In this document: one piece after another, positions 17,548 through 25,350 of the stretch
Layout of the letters: every line of letters starts with the position of its first letter
Numbering within the stretch: position 1 is the stretch's first letter
Source of the DNA: an uncultured Massilia sp.
Lineage (GTDB): Bacteria > Pseudomonadota > Gammaproteobacteria > Burkholderiales > Burkholderiaceae
Reading direction: 5' to 3'
Assembly (NCBI GenBank): GCA_946481275.1
Contig: CAMLMV010000001.1
Span: 310,001 to 374,000, forward strand
DNA length: 64,000 bases
Translations under genes and position numbers: made by a program
The notes under the pieces: generated by a model
What the model saw: only the letters and a program-made list of their open reading frames with translations
Database searches by the model: none
Told to the model about the DNA's origin: nothing

Positions 17548-18468
17548 ATGACAACCCTCCAGACGCTCGACCTCAACCTCCTCGTCGATCTCGACGCCTT
17601 GCTGCAGACCGGCAGCGTGGCCGGCGCGGCGCAACGCCTGCACGTGAGCGCGCCCGCGATGAGCCGCCGGCTGGCGCGGCTGCGCGACGCGTTCGACGAC
17701 CCGCTGTTCGTGCCCGCCGGCCGCGGCCTCGTGCCGACAGCGCGCGCGCTGGCGCTGCGCGAGGCGGTCACCTGTGCCATCGACCAGGTGCGCGGGGTCC
17801 TGCAGCCGCCGCACGTCGATTTTGCGACCCTGGAACGGACGTTCACCCTCCGCGCCAATGACGGTTTCGCCGGCGCGTGGGCCGCGCGGCTGGCGGCCGC
17901 GATGCGCGCGGAGGCGCCGGGCGTCGCGCTGCAATTCCTGCCGCGCGCCAGCCGCGACCCGGACGCGCTGCGCAGCGGCGAGGTCGACCTGGACATCCTC
18001 GTCGTGAAGGGGCCGGAGCCGGGCATTCTCACCGAGCGGCTGTTCACGGCGTCGTTCGTCGGCGTCGTCCGCCGCGGCCACCCCTTGTGCAACGGGCGGC
18101 GCCGCGCCAGAATCGATGCGGAGGAATTCGTCGCGTGGCAGCACATCGCCACGTCGCCCGGCCGGCGCTCGTGCGCGGCCGTCGACGCGGCGCTGGCCGG
18201 GCACGGCCTGCGCCGCACCGTCGCGCTGGTGGCACCGGGGTTCCAGGCGGCGCTGTCGATGGCGATGGCGTCCGACTTCGTCGCCGTGATGCCGGCGCCG
18301 TTCGTGCAGTGGGCGATGGCGACGATGCCGCTGCAGACGTTTACACTACCGTTCGCGTTGCCGGTCGTGGAAGTGGAACAGTGCTGGCACCAGCGCCAGC
18401 ATGCCGACCCGGTCCACGCGTGGCTGCGCGGCCACGTAAAAGCCGTGTGCGCCGCAGCGACAGGCTAG
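17548..18468 (+). CDS. LysR-family transcriptional regulator
   Basis: A 306-residue regulator. The N-terminal winged helix is clear: LDLNLLVDLDALLQTGSVAGAAQRLHVSAPAMSRRLARLRD, read across about residues 7-50. The effector-binding domain follows with LTLRAND-like and DLDILVVKG strands. It probably controls the divergent EamA transporter in response to a small effector. The start at 17548 has no strong ribosome binding site, which is common for autoregulated LysR genes. Confidence 0.9.
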   Translation: MTTLQTLDLNLLVDLDALLQTGSVAGAAQRLHVSAPAMSRRLARLRDAFDDPLFVPAGRGLVPTARALALREAVTCAIDQVRGVLQPPHVDFATLERTFTLRANDGFAGAWAARLAAAMRAEAPGVALQFLPRASRDPDALRSGEVDLDILVVKGPEPGILTERLFTASFVGVVRRGHPLCNGRRRARIDAEEFVAWQHIATSPGRRSCAAVDAALAGHGLRRTVALVAPGFQAALSMAMASDFVAVMPAPFVQWAMATMPLQTFTLPFALPVVEVEQCWHQRQHADPVHAWLRGHVKAVCAAATG

Positions 18469-18481
18469 GGCGTTGTTTTGT

Positions 18482-18511
18482 TTGACACTGATTTTTTCGG
18501 GATGTTATAGT
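18482..18511 (+). promoter_or_regulatory. Sigma70 promoter of the beta-glucoside ABC operon
   Basis: TTGACA (18482-18487) and TATAGT (18506-18511) are separated by 18 bases. The expected start at about 18518 is followed within a few bases by a palindromic LacI-type operator. Confidence 0.8.
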
Positions 18512-18521
18512 CGGAGCATGC

Positions 18522-18541
18522 CCATGGGAACGTTTCCATGG
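18522..18541 (+). promoter_or_regulatory. LacI-type operator of the glucan regulon, site 1
   Basis: CCATGGGAACGTTTCCATGG is a 20-base palindrome with a single mismatched pair. Its core TGGGAACGTTTCCA (18525-18538) is identical to the site in front of the GH16 gene 31 kb away. It lies just after the promoter, where a bound repressor would block initiation or escape. Confidence 0.85.
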
Positions 18542-18601
18542 CATGCCGCGACGGGATAAAAAAAGGCGCCGGCCCTGCCAGGACGCCATAACGGAGACAG
18601 C

Positions 18602-19843
18602 ATGTACGGAATCCGCAGGGCGCTGCAGTTCGCCTGCCTGTGCGCCTGGCTGTGCGCGACCGCGAAAGCGGCGCATGCCGGTCCACGGGCCGAGGTGATC
18701 CACTGGTGGACGTCCGGCGGCGAATCGGCCGCCGTGAAGCAGGTCGAGCAGGCCTACCGCGACGCCGGCGGCACGTGGGTCGACACCGCAATCGCGGGCG
18801 GCGACCAGTCGCGCGCCGTCACCATCAACCGCATCATCGGCGGCAATCCGCCGACGGCCGCCCAGTTCAACACCTCCAAGCAGTTCCTCGACATCATCGA
18901 GGAAGACCTGCTGAACCCCGTCGACGACCTCGCCAGGCGCGACCGCTGGGACCAGGTGCTGCCCGCGCCCATCGTCGACGTGATCAAGGTGCGCGGCCAC
19001 TGGTACGCCGTGCCGATGAACATCCACATGCAGACGTGGATCTGGTACTCCAAGCCTGCATTCGCGAAGGCCGGCATCACGCGCGAGCCCGCGACGATGG
19101 ACGAGCTGTTCGCGGCGCTCGACAAGCTGAAGGCGGCCGGCGTCATCCCGCTCGCGCACGGCGGCCAGGCGTGGCAGGACATCCTGCTGTTCTCGATGGT
19201 CCTGTCGAACATGGGCGGGCGCGACCTGTACCTGAAAGTGATCCGCGACCGCGACCAGGCCGCGATCCGTTCCGCCGAGTTCCGCAAGGTGCTCGTTGCG
19301 TACAAGCGCCTGCAGGGCTACGTCGATCCGGCGTCGCCGGGCCGCAACTGGAACGACGCGACGGCCCTCGTCATCGGCGGCAAGGCGGGCATGCAGATCA
19401 TGGGCGACTGGGCCAAGGGCGAGTTCATCGCGGCCGGCCAGGCGCCGGGCCGCCAGTTCGGCTGCCTGCCGGGTCTGGGCGCGGACAGCCCGTACCTGAT
19501 CCAGGGCGACGTGTTCGTGTTCCCGAAAACGGACGACGCGGGCGCGTTGCGGGCACAGAAGCTGCTCGCGACGGTCGTCGACAAGCCGGGCGTGCAGCTC
19601 GCTTTCAATAAACTGAAAGGCTCGATCCCGGTCCGGCTGGACGCGGACGACAGCCAGTTCGACGCGTGCGCGCGCAAGGGCATGGCGATCCTGCGCGATC
19701 CGAAGCGGCCCGTCGGCGTCGCCGAGGTGTACCTGACGCCGGACCAGAACGGCGCGCTGCAGGACGTCCTGACCGCCTACTGGAATACCAACATGCCCGT
19801 CGAACGGGCCCAGAACAGCATCGCTTCGGCGCTGCGCTACTGA
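18602..19843 (+). CDS. CUT1-type ABC transporter sugar-binding protein
   Basis: A 413-residue periplasmic binding protein. A signal peptide covers about residues 1-27 (cleavage near AHAG). The mature part begins AEVIHWWTSGGE, typical of family 1 solute-binding proteins for oligosaccharides, and includes WNDATALVIGGKAGMQIMGDW, a conserved hinge region. It delivers sugar to the two permeases encoded next. The start follows GGAGACAGC. It heads an operon of binding protein, two permeases and an ATPase. Its operator and the nearby beta-glucosidases suggest beta-glucosides as ligand. Confidence 0.93.
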   Translation: MYGIRRALQFACLCAWLCATAKAAHAGPRAEVIHWWTSGGESAAVKQVEQAYRDAGGTWVDTAIAGGDQSRAVTINRIIGGNPPTAAQFNTSKQFLDIIEEDLLNPVDDLARRDRWDQVLPAPIVDVIKVRGHWYAVPMNIHMQTWIWYSKPAFAKAGITREPATMDELFAALDKLKAAGVIPLAHGGQAWQDILLFSMVLSNMGGRDLYLKVIRDRDQAAIRSAEFRKVLVAYKRLQGYVDPASPGRNWNDATALVIGGKAGMQIMGDWAKGEFIAAGQAPGRQFGCLPGLGADSPYLIQGDVFVFPKTDDAGALRAQKLLATVVDKPGVQLAFNKLKGSIPVRLDADDSQFDACARKGMAILRDPKRPVGVAEVYLTPDQNGALQDVLTAYWNTNMPVERAQNSIASALRY

Positions 19844-19844
19844 C

Positions 19845-20720
19845 ATGGCGACCTTGCGTCTCACCCGCGTCACGCCTTACACCGCGCTGCTGCCGATGGC
19901 CGTCGTGGCCGCACTCGGCTATCTCGGCGCCGGCCTGTGGACCTTTTATATTTCGCTGACCGGCTCGCGCACGTTCCCGTCCGGGCGCTTCATCGGCCTC
20001 GCGCAATACCACCGCCTGTTCGACAACGAGCGCTGGATGCTGTCGCTGCACAACCTCGCCGCCTACGGGGTCCTGTTCGTGCTGGCCTGCCTCGTGATCG
20101 GCTTCTTGCTGGCCGTGTTCATCGACCAGAACGTGAAAGGCGAGGGCGTGTTCCGCACGATCTTCCTGTACCCGTACGCGATGTCGTTCGTGGCGACGGG
20201 CCTCGTGTGGCAATGGCTGCTGACGCCGGGCGACGGCATCGACGGCTCCCTGCGCGCGCTCGGCCTGCACGGCGTCCGCTTCGACTGGATCGTGTCGCAG
20301 GACTTCGCCATCTATACGGTCGTCATCGCCACCGTGTGGCAGATGTCCGGCCTCGTGATGGCGCTGATGCTGGCGGGCCTGCGCGGCGTCGATCCCGAAA
20401 TCTGGAAGGCGGCCCGCCTCGACGGCATCCCCGCGTGGCGCGTGTACGCCCAGATCATCGTGCCGATGCTGTGGCCGACCATCGCCACCGTCCTGCTCCT
20501 GCTGGCCACCGCCGTCGCGAAGCTGTACGACGCCGTCGTCGCGATGACGCAGGGCGGCCCCGGCATCGCCAGCGAGGTGCCTGCGAAGTTCATCATGGAT
20601 CACCTGTTCCTGCGCTCGAACGTGGGCCTGGCCTCGGCCGGCGCGATCGTGCTGCTCGTGCCGGTGCTGGCGCTGCTCGCGCCGTATGCCTATGCCCGCA
20701 GCCGCAAGGAGGCCGCATGA
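19845..20720 (+). CDS. ABC sugar permease, MalF-like
   Basis: A 291-residue inner-membrane subunit with about six helices. The EAA loop that docks on the ATPase is visible as EIWKAARLDGIPAWRVYAQIIVPML. It starts one base after the binding-protein stop codon and overlaps the next permease by ATGA, so the subunits are translated together. Confidence 0.93.
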   Translation: MATLRLTRVTPYTALLPMAVVAALGYLGAGLWTFYISLTGSRTFPSGRFIGLAQYHRLFDNERWMLSLHNLAAYGVLFVLACLVIGFLLAVFIDQNVKGEGVFRTIFLYPYAMSFVATGLVWQWLLTPGDGIDGSLRALGLHGVRFDWIVSQDFAIYTVVIATVWQMSGLVMALMLAGLRGVDPEIWKAARLDGIPAWRVYAQIIVPMLWPTIATVLLLLATAVAKLYDAVVAMTQGGPGIASEVPAKFIMDHLFLRSNVGLASAGAIVLLVPVLALLAPYAYARSRKEAA

Positions 20721-21643
20721 AAATGGAGTCGATCGTTCCGCCGCTCCCGGCCGCCGTCACCGCGCCGGCGACGGCCGTCCGGCGCGCGCGCCGCCGCTGG
20801 ACGCCGGCCCGCATCGGCCTGTACGTGTTCCTGCTGGGCGCCGCGCTGTTCTTCCTGCTGCCGCTGTACGTGATGGTCGTGACGTCGCTGAAGTCGATGG
20901 ACGAGATCCGCCAGGGCGGCATCTTCGCGCTGCCCCTGGCGCCAACGCTCCAGCCGTGGCGCCTCGCGTGGAGCGGCGTGTGCACGGGCGCCGCGTGCGA
21001 CGGCGTGCGCACCGGCTTCTGGAATTCCGTCGCCATCACCGTGCCGTCGACGATCGTGCCCATCCTGCTGGGCGCCGTGAACGGCTACGCCTTGTCGTTC
21101 TGGCGGCCGCGCGGCGCGAACATCCTGTTCGGCATCCTGATGGCGGGCGCGTTCGTTCCCGTGCAGGTGATGATCTATCCCCTCGTACGCGTGATGGCGC
21201 TGGCGGGCATTTTCGGGAGCCTCCCGGCGATCGTCCTCGTGCACCTGGTCTTCGGCATGCCCGTCATGACCTTATTGTTCCGGAATTACTACTGCAACGT
21301 GCCGCACGAGCTGTTCCAGGCGGCGCGCATCGACGGCGGCGGCTTCTGGCGCATCTTCCTGCAGGTGATGCTGCCGATGTCGCTGCCGGTCGTCGTCGTT
21401 GCCGCGATCATGCAGGTGACGGGCGTGTGGAACGACTACATCCTCGGCCTCGTGTTCGCGGGGCGCGACAACATGCCGATGATGGTCCAGCTGAACAACG
21501 TGATCAACACGACGACCGGCGTCCGGCAGTACAACGTGAACATGGCGGCGACGATCCTCACCGCGCTCGTGCCGCTCGCGCTGTACTTCTTCTCGGGCCG
21601 CTGGTTCGTGCGCGGCATCGCCGCCGGTGCCGTGAAAGGATAA
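20717..21643 (+). CDS. ABC sugar permease, MalG-like
   Basis: A 308-residue inner-membrane subunit. A cytoplasmic N-terminal extension rich in Ala, Pro and Arg precedes six helices. The EAA loop reads ELFQAARIDGGGFWRIFLQVMLPMS. The C-terminal end GRWFVRGIAAGAVKG is the usual finish of MalG-type proteins. The start codon lies in the stop of the preceding gene. Confidence 0.93.
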   Translation: MKMESIVPPLPAAVTAPATAVRRARRRWTPARIGLYVFLLGAALFFLLPLYVMVVTSLKSMDEIRQGGIFALPLAPTLQPWRLAWSGVCTGAACDGVRTGFWNSVAITVPSTIVPILLGAVNGYALSFWRPRGANILFGILMAGAFVPVQVMIYPLVRVMALAGIFGSLPAIVLVHLVFGMPVMTLLFRNYYCNVPHELFQAARIDGGGFWRIFLQVMLPMSLPVVVVAAIMQVTGVWNDYILGLVFAGRDNMPMMVQLNNVINTTTGVRQYNVNMAATILTALVPLALYFFSGRWFVRGIAAGAVKG

Positions 21644-21646
21644 GGG

Positions 21647-22699
21647 ATGGCCAACGTCTCGCTGCGCAAACTGAACATCGTCCTGGGCGGCAAGCCCATC
21701 ATCCGCGACCTCGACCTGCACGTGGAGCCTGGCGAATTCCTCGTGCTGCTCGGCCCCTCCGGCTGCGGCAAGTCGACGCTGCTGCACAGCATCGCGGGCC
21801 TCGTCGACAGCGATTCCGGCGCCATCGAGATCGGCGGGCGCGACATGACGGACGCCGACCCGAGCGAACGGGGGATCGGCATGGTGTTCCAGTCGTATGC
21901 GCTGTACCCGACGATGACGGTCGAGGACAACATGTCGTTCGGCCTGCGCATCGCCGGCACGCCGAAGGCGGAGATCCGCCGCCGGGTCGACCGGGCCGCC
22001 GCCATGCTGCAGCTGGATGCGCTGCTGCGCCGCAAGCCCGCGCAGCTGTCGGGCGGCCAGCGCCAGCGGGTCGCGATCGGGCGCGCGCTCGTGCGCGAGG
22101 CGCAGGTATTCCTGTTCGACGAACCGCTGTCCAACCTGGACGCGAAGCTGCGCGCGGAACTGCGGCGCGAACTGAAACTGCTGCACCAGACGCTGGGCTC
22201 GACGATGATCTACGTGACGCACGACCAGGTGGAAGCGATGACGCTCGCGAGCCGCATCGTCGTCATGCAGGGCGGGGAGATCCAGCAGATCGGCACGCCG
22301 CTGGACGTGTACGAGCGCCCCGCGAACCGTTTCGTGGCGGGCTTCCTCGGCGCGCCGGCGATGGCGTTCGTGGAAGGGACGCTGGACGCGCAAGGATGTT
22401 TCGAGGCGGACGGCATGCGCTACCTGCCGGCGGACGAGTCGCGTCCCGCCGGACTGCCGGCGGTGCTGGGCATCCGCCCGGAGCACGTGGAGATCCACGC
22501 CGGCGGCGACTTCGTCGGCGAAGTCACCCTGGTGGAACCGATGGGCAATCACCAGGTCGTGTGGCTGCGCCGGGGGAAGGCGACGCTCGCGTCGCTCGTG
22601 CACGATGGGCGCAGCTACGCGCCGGGCGAGCGGGTGGCCTTCGGGATCGATGTGGAACGGCTCTCGCTGTTCGATCCCGTGAGCGGAAATCGCCTCTAG
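21647..22699 (+). CDS. ABC sugar transporter ATPase, MalK/UgpC type
   Basis: A 350-residue ATPase that powers the importer. Walker A is GPSGCGKST, the signature [15 protein letters not shown] and Walker [13 protein letters not shown]; the switch His is in [14 protein letters not shown]-terminal OB-fold domain of about 110 residues follows, as in MalK. It begins 3 bases after the permease stop. Such ATPases sometimes serve several CUT1 importers in the same cell. Confidence 0.95.
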   Translation: MANVSLRKLNIVLGGKPIIRDLDLHVEPGEFLVLLGPSGCGKSTLLHSIAGLVDSDSGAIEIGGRDMTDADPSERGIGMVFQSYALYPTMTVEDNMSFGLRIAGTPKAEIRRRVDRAAAMLQLDALLRRKPAQLSGGQRQRVAIGRALVREAQVFLFDEPLSNLDAKLRAELRRELKLLHQTLGSTMIYVTHDQVEAMTLASRIVVMQGGEIQQIGTPLDVYERPANRFVAGFLGAPAMAFVEGTLDAQGCFEADGMRYLPADESRPAGLPAVLGIRPEHVEIHAGGDFVGEVTLVEPMGNHQVVWLRRGKATLASLVHDGRSYAPGERVAFGIDVERLSLFDPVSGNRL

Positions 22700-22752
22700 A
22701 GACGGCAAATACAGTATCCTTCGGACGAATCGATAGCATTAAGGAAAAGTTT

Positions 22753-23781
22753 GTGGCAACGATCAAGGACGTAGCGAAGCTGGCCGGCGTGGGCCTGGGT
22801 ACCGCGTCGCGTGTGGTGAGCGGGAAGGGATCCGTGTCGCCGGCGACGCTGGCGCGCGTGAAGAAGGCGATCGACGAGCTGGGTTTCCGGCCCTCGCACG
22901 CGGCGCGCGCGCTGCTGTCCGGCACGAGCCGCATGGTCGGCGTGTACATCCCCGTGCTGAGCGGGACGTTCTATACGCCGATCCTGCAGATCATCGACAC
23001 GGAACTGCGCGCGGCCGGCGTGCACATGGTGCTCGCGTTCGGCGTCGGCCTCGGCGACGAGCGCCGCCAGGCCATCGAGGGCGTCGAATTCCTCGTCGAG
23101 CGCGGCTGCGACGGCCTCGTCGTGATGACGAGCGCGCTGCTGGAAGAAGACCTGGCCGCGCTGGGCGCCAAGTCCGGCCAGCTCGTCGCGCTGAACCACA
23201 GCTTCGAGTCCATGCCCGACCAGTGCTTCACCGTCGACCACACGCTGGGCGGCCGTCTCGCCGCGCGCGCGCTGCTGGACCACAAGCACCGCAAGATCGC
23301 CGTCGTCGAAGGCCCGCGCCAGCTGGAGGACAACCGCGCCCGCATCGATGGCTTCATGAGCGAGCTGCGCGACAACGGCATCGACCCCGCGAAGATCTGG
23401 CGCCTGGAGAGCGACTTTTCGCCGGCCGGCGGCTGGGCCGCGGCCAAGCAGCTGCTCGATTCCGACTACCCGTGCACGGCGCTGTTCTGCGCTAACGACG
23501 AGATGGCGGTCGGCGCCCTGTCGTACTTCCAGGAGGCGGGCATCCGCGTGCCGCACGACCTGTCCGTGCTGGGCTATGACGACACTCCGAGCGCCGCGTT
23601 TTCCGCCCCGCGTCTCACGTCCGTGCACATGCCATGGCGCGAGATGACGCAGAACGGCATCAACGCCTTGCTGAACCTGTGCTACGACATGCGCCGTCCC
23701 GTCACGCGCGAATTTCCCGTCAGCGTGACGTTGCGCGCGTCGCTGGCCAAGGCCCCGGGCGTGAAACGCAAGGCCGCATGA
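22753..23781 (+). CDS. LacI-family transcriptional repressor, likely regulator of the glucan regulon
   Basis: A 342-residue regulator starting with GTG at 22753 behind AAGGAAAAGTTT. The helix-turn-helix reads ATIKDVAKLAGVGLGTASRVV and the hinge helix RPSHAARALLSG; the effector domain follows with FCANDEMAVGALSYF. It lies between the ABC operon and GH1. The operators in this region have the CG-centred palindrome bound by many LacI proteins for beta-glucosides (BglR/SalR type). It is the only complete LacI gene in the window and the best candidate to bind the TGGRAACGTTTCCA sites. The inducer is probably a beta-glucoside, by inference. A terminator follows. Confidence 0.92.
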   Translation: MATIKDVAKLAGVGLGTASRVVSGKGSVSPATLARVKKAIDELGFRPSHAARALLSGTSRMVGVYIPVLSGTFYTPILQIIDTELRAAGVHMVLAFGVGLGDERRQAIEGVEFLVERGCDGLVVMTSALLEEDLAALGAKSGQLVALNHSFESMPDQCFTVDHTLGGRLAARALLDHKHRKIAVVEGPRQLEDNRARIDGFMSELRDNGIDPAKIWRLESDFSPAGGWAAAKQLLDSDYPCTALFCANDEMAVGALSYFQEAGIRVPHDLSVLGYDDTPSAAFSAPRLTSVHMPWREMTQNGINALLNLCYDMRRPVTREFPVSVTLRASLAKAPGVKRKAA

Positions 23782-23792
23782 TTCCTTGATCC

Positions 23793-23821
23793 GGCGCGCC
23801 GCCGTATGCGCGCCTTTTTTT
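23793..23821 (+). terminator. Rho-independent terminator after the LacI gene
   Basis: GGCGCGC and GCGCGCC form a perfect 7-bp stem around an 8-base loop, followed by seven T. It lies 11 bases after the stop codon. Confidence 0.9.
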
Positions 23822-23831
23822 GCGGCGACTC

Positions 23832-23845
23832 TGGAAAGCTTTCCA
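23832..23845 (+). promoter_or_regulatory. LacI-type operator of the glucan regulon, site 2
   Basis: TGGAAAGCTTTCCA is a perfect 14-base palindrome 21 bases before the GH1 start codon. It differs from the other sites only in the central bases (AGCT for ACGT). No clear promoter hexamers are visible; the preceding terminator occupies much of the space. Confidence 0.75.
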
Positions 23846-23866
23846 ATCACAACGACAAAGACTACG

Positions 23867-25246
23867 ATGACCACCTACGACATCTTCCCGGGCGCCGACA
23901 GCCCCGAACCGCAGGCGCCGCAGCGCGCCGACTTCGGCCCCGATTTCCTGTGGGGCTGCGCCACGTCGTCGTACCAGATCGAGGGCGCCGGCAGCGTCGA
24001 CGGCCGCGTCGAATCGATCTGGGACCGCTTCGCCGCGACGCCCGGCAAGATCCGCGACGGCTCGTCCGGCGCGGATGCCTGCGACCACTACCACCGCTGG
24101 CCGCAAGACCTCGACATCGGCCGCGACCTGGGCCTGAACGCCTACCGCTTCTCGATCGCGTGGCCGCGCATCTGCGACGGGGTGAGCGAAAAGCCGAATG
24201 CGAAAGGCCTCGACTTCTACGACCGGCTCGTCGACGGCATGCTGGAGCGGGGCCTGCAACCGTGGGCCACGCTGTATCACTGGGACCTGCCGCAATGGCT
24301 GCAGGACCGCGGCGGCTGGGCGTCGCGCGATACGGTCGACGCGTTCGTCGACCTCGCCGACGCGGTGACGCGCCGCCTGGGCGACCGCGTGGGCCACTGG
24401 ATCACGCACAACGAGCCGTGGTGCACGGCCATCATCGGCAATTACGAGGGCTGGCATGCGCCCGGCCTGACGGACCTCGGCACGGCCCTGCAGGTGGCGC
24501 ACCACGTGCTGCTGTCGCACGGCAGGGCGGTGCCGGTAATCCGCGCCAACGTGCCGGGCGCGCAGGTCGGCATCTCGCTCAGCCTGCACCCGCTGCGGCC
24601 CGCGAGCGCAGCACCCGAGGACGTCGCCGCGATGGAACGCCATGACGGGCTGCGCTACCGCTGGTTCCTCGACCCGCTGTACGGGCGCGGCTATCCTGAA
24701 GCGACGCTCGCGCAGGTGGGCGGCGCGGCACCCGTCGTGCTGCCGGGCGACATGGACGACATCGCCGTGCCGACGGACTTCCTGGGCGTGAACTACTACT
24801 TCCCGGAGACGGTGGCGCATGATCCGGACCATGGTCCGCTGGGCGCGCGCGTGCTGCCGGCGCAGGGGGAGATCACGGCGATGGGCTGGCCCGTGGCGCC
24901 GCAGGGGCTGGCCGAGCTGCTGGCGCGCGTCGACCGCGACTACCGTCCCGGGCCGCTGTACGTGACGGAGAACGGCTCCTGCTACGACGACGTGGTCACT
25001 GGCGATGGCAGCGTGCGCGACGTGGCGCGGCGCCGCTACCTGATGCGCCACCTGGCCGCGCTGCGCCAGGCTGTCGCGGACGGCGTCCCCGTCAAAGGCT
25101 ATTTCGCGTGGAGCCTGCTGGACAATTTCGAGTGGGCGGAAGGCTATCTGCGCCGCTTCGGCCTCGTGCACGTGGATTACGCGACGCAGGAGCGCCGCCT
25201 GAAGGACAGCGCGAAGTGGTATCGCGGTTTCCTGCGCGGGGCGTGA
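23867..25246 (+). CDS. GH1 family beta-glucosidase
   Basis: A 459-residue (beta/alpha)8-barrel enzyme that removes glucose from the non-reducing end of beta-glucosides. The family opening FLWGCATSSYQIEGA is present. The acid/base is Glu183 in THNEPW and the nucleophile Glu368 in YVTENG; FAWSLLDNFEWAEGY near the end forms the glucose subsite. There is no signal peptide, so it acts in the cytosol on sugars brought in by the ABC importer. The start at 23867 places the operator in the short leader. GH3 follows 104 bases later with its own promoter. Confidence 0.95.
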   Translation: MTTYDIFPGADSPEPQAPQRADFGPDFLWGCATSSYQIEGAGSVDGRVESIWDRFAATPGKIRDGSSGADACDHYHRWPQDLDIGRDLGLNAYRFSIAWPRICDGVSEKPNAKGLDFYDRLVDGMLERGLQPWATLYHWDLPQWLQDRGGWASRDTVDAFVDLADAVTRRLGDRVGHWITHNEPWCTAIIGNYEGWHAPGLTDLGTALQVAHHVLLSHGRAVPVIRANVPGAQVGISLSLHPLRPASAAPEDVAAMERHDGLRYRWFLDPLYGRGYPEATLAQVGGAAPVVLPGDMDDIAVPTDFLGVNYYFPETVAHDPDHGPLGARVLPAQGEITAMGWPVAPQGLAELLARVDRDYRPGPLYVTENGSCYDDVVTGDGSVRDVARRRYLMRHLAALRQAVADGVPVKGYFAWSLLDNFEWAEGYLRRFGLVHVDYATQERRLKDSAKWYRGFLRGA

Positions 25247-25260
25247 ACGCAAGCGAATGA

Positions 25261-25289
25261 TTGACAGCGCGGGCGTTTGCATTCAATAT
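25261..25289 (+). promoter_or_regulatory. Sigma70 promoter of the GH3 operon
   Basis: TTGACA (25261-25266) and CAATAT (25284-25289) with a 17-base spacer. The expected start at about 25296 is followed directly by the operator. Confidence 0.7.
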
Positions 25290-25299
25290 TCGCGGGGTT

Positions 25300-25319
25300 G
25301 ATTGGAATCGTTTCCAATC
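25300..25319 (+). promoter_or_regulatory. LacI-type operator of the glucan regulon, site 3
   Basis: GATTGGAATCGTTTCCAATC is a 20-base palindrome with one mismatched pair next to the centre. Arms TTGGAA and TTCCAA match the other sites of the regulon. Confidence 0.8.
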
Positions 25320-25350
25320 GACTCCGCGAGACCACCCTGGAGACACCCGC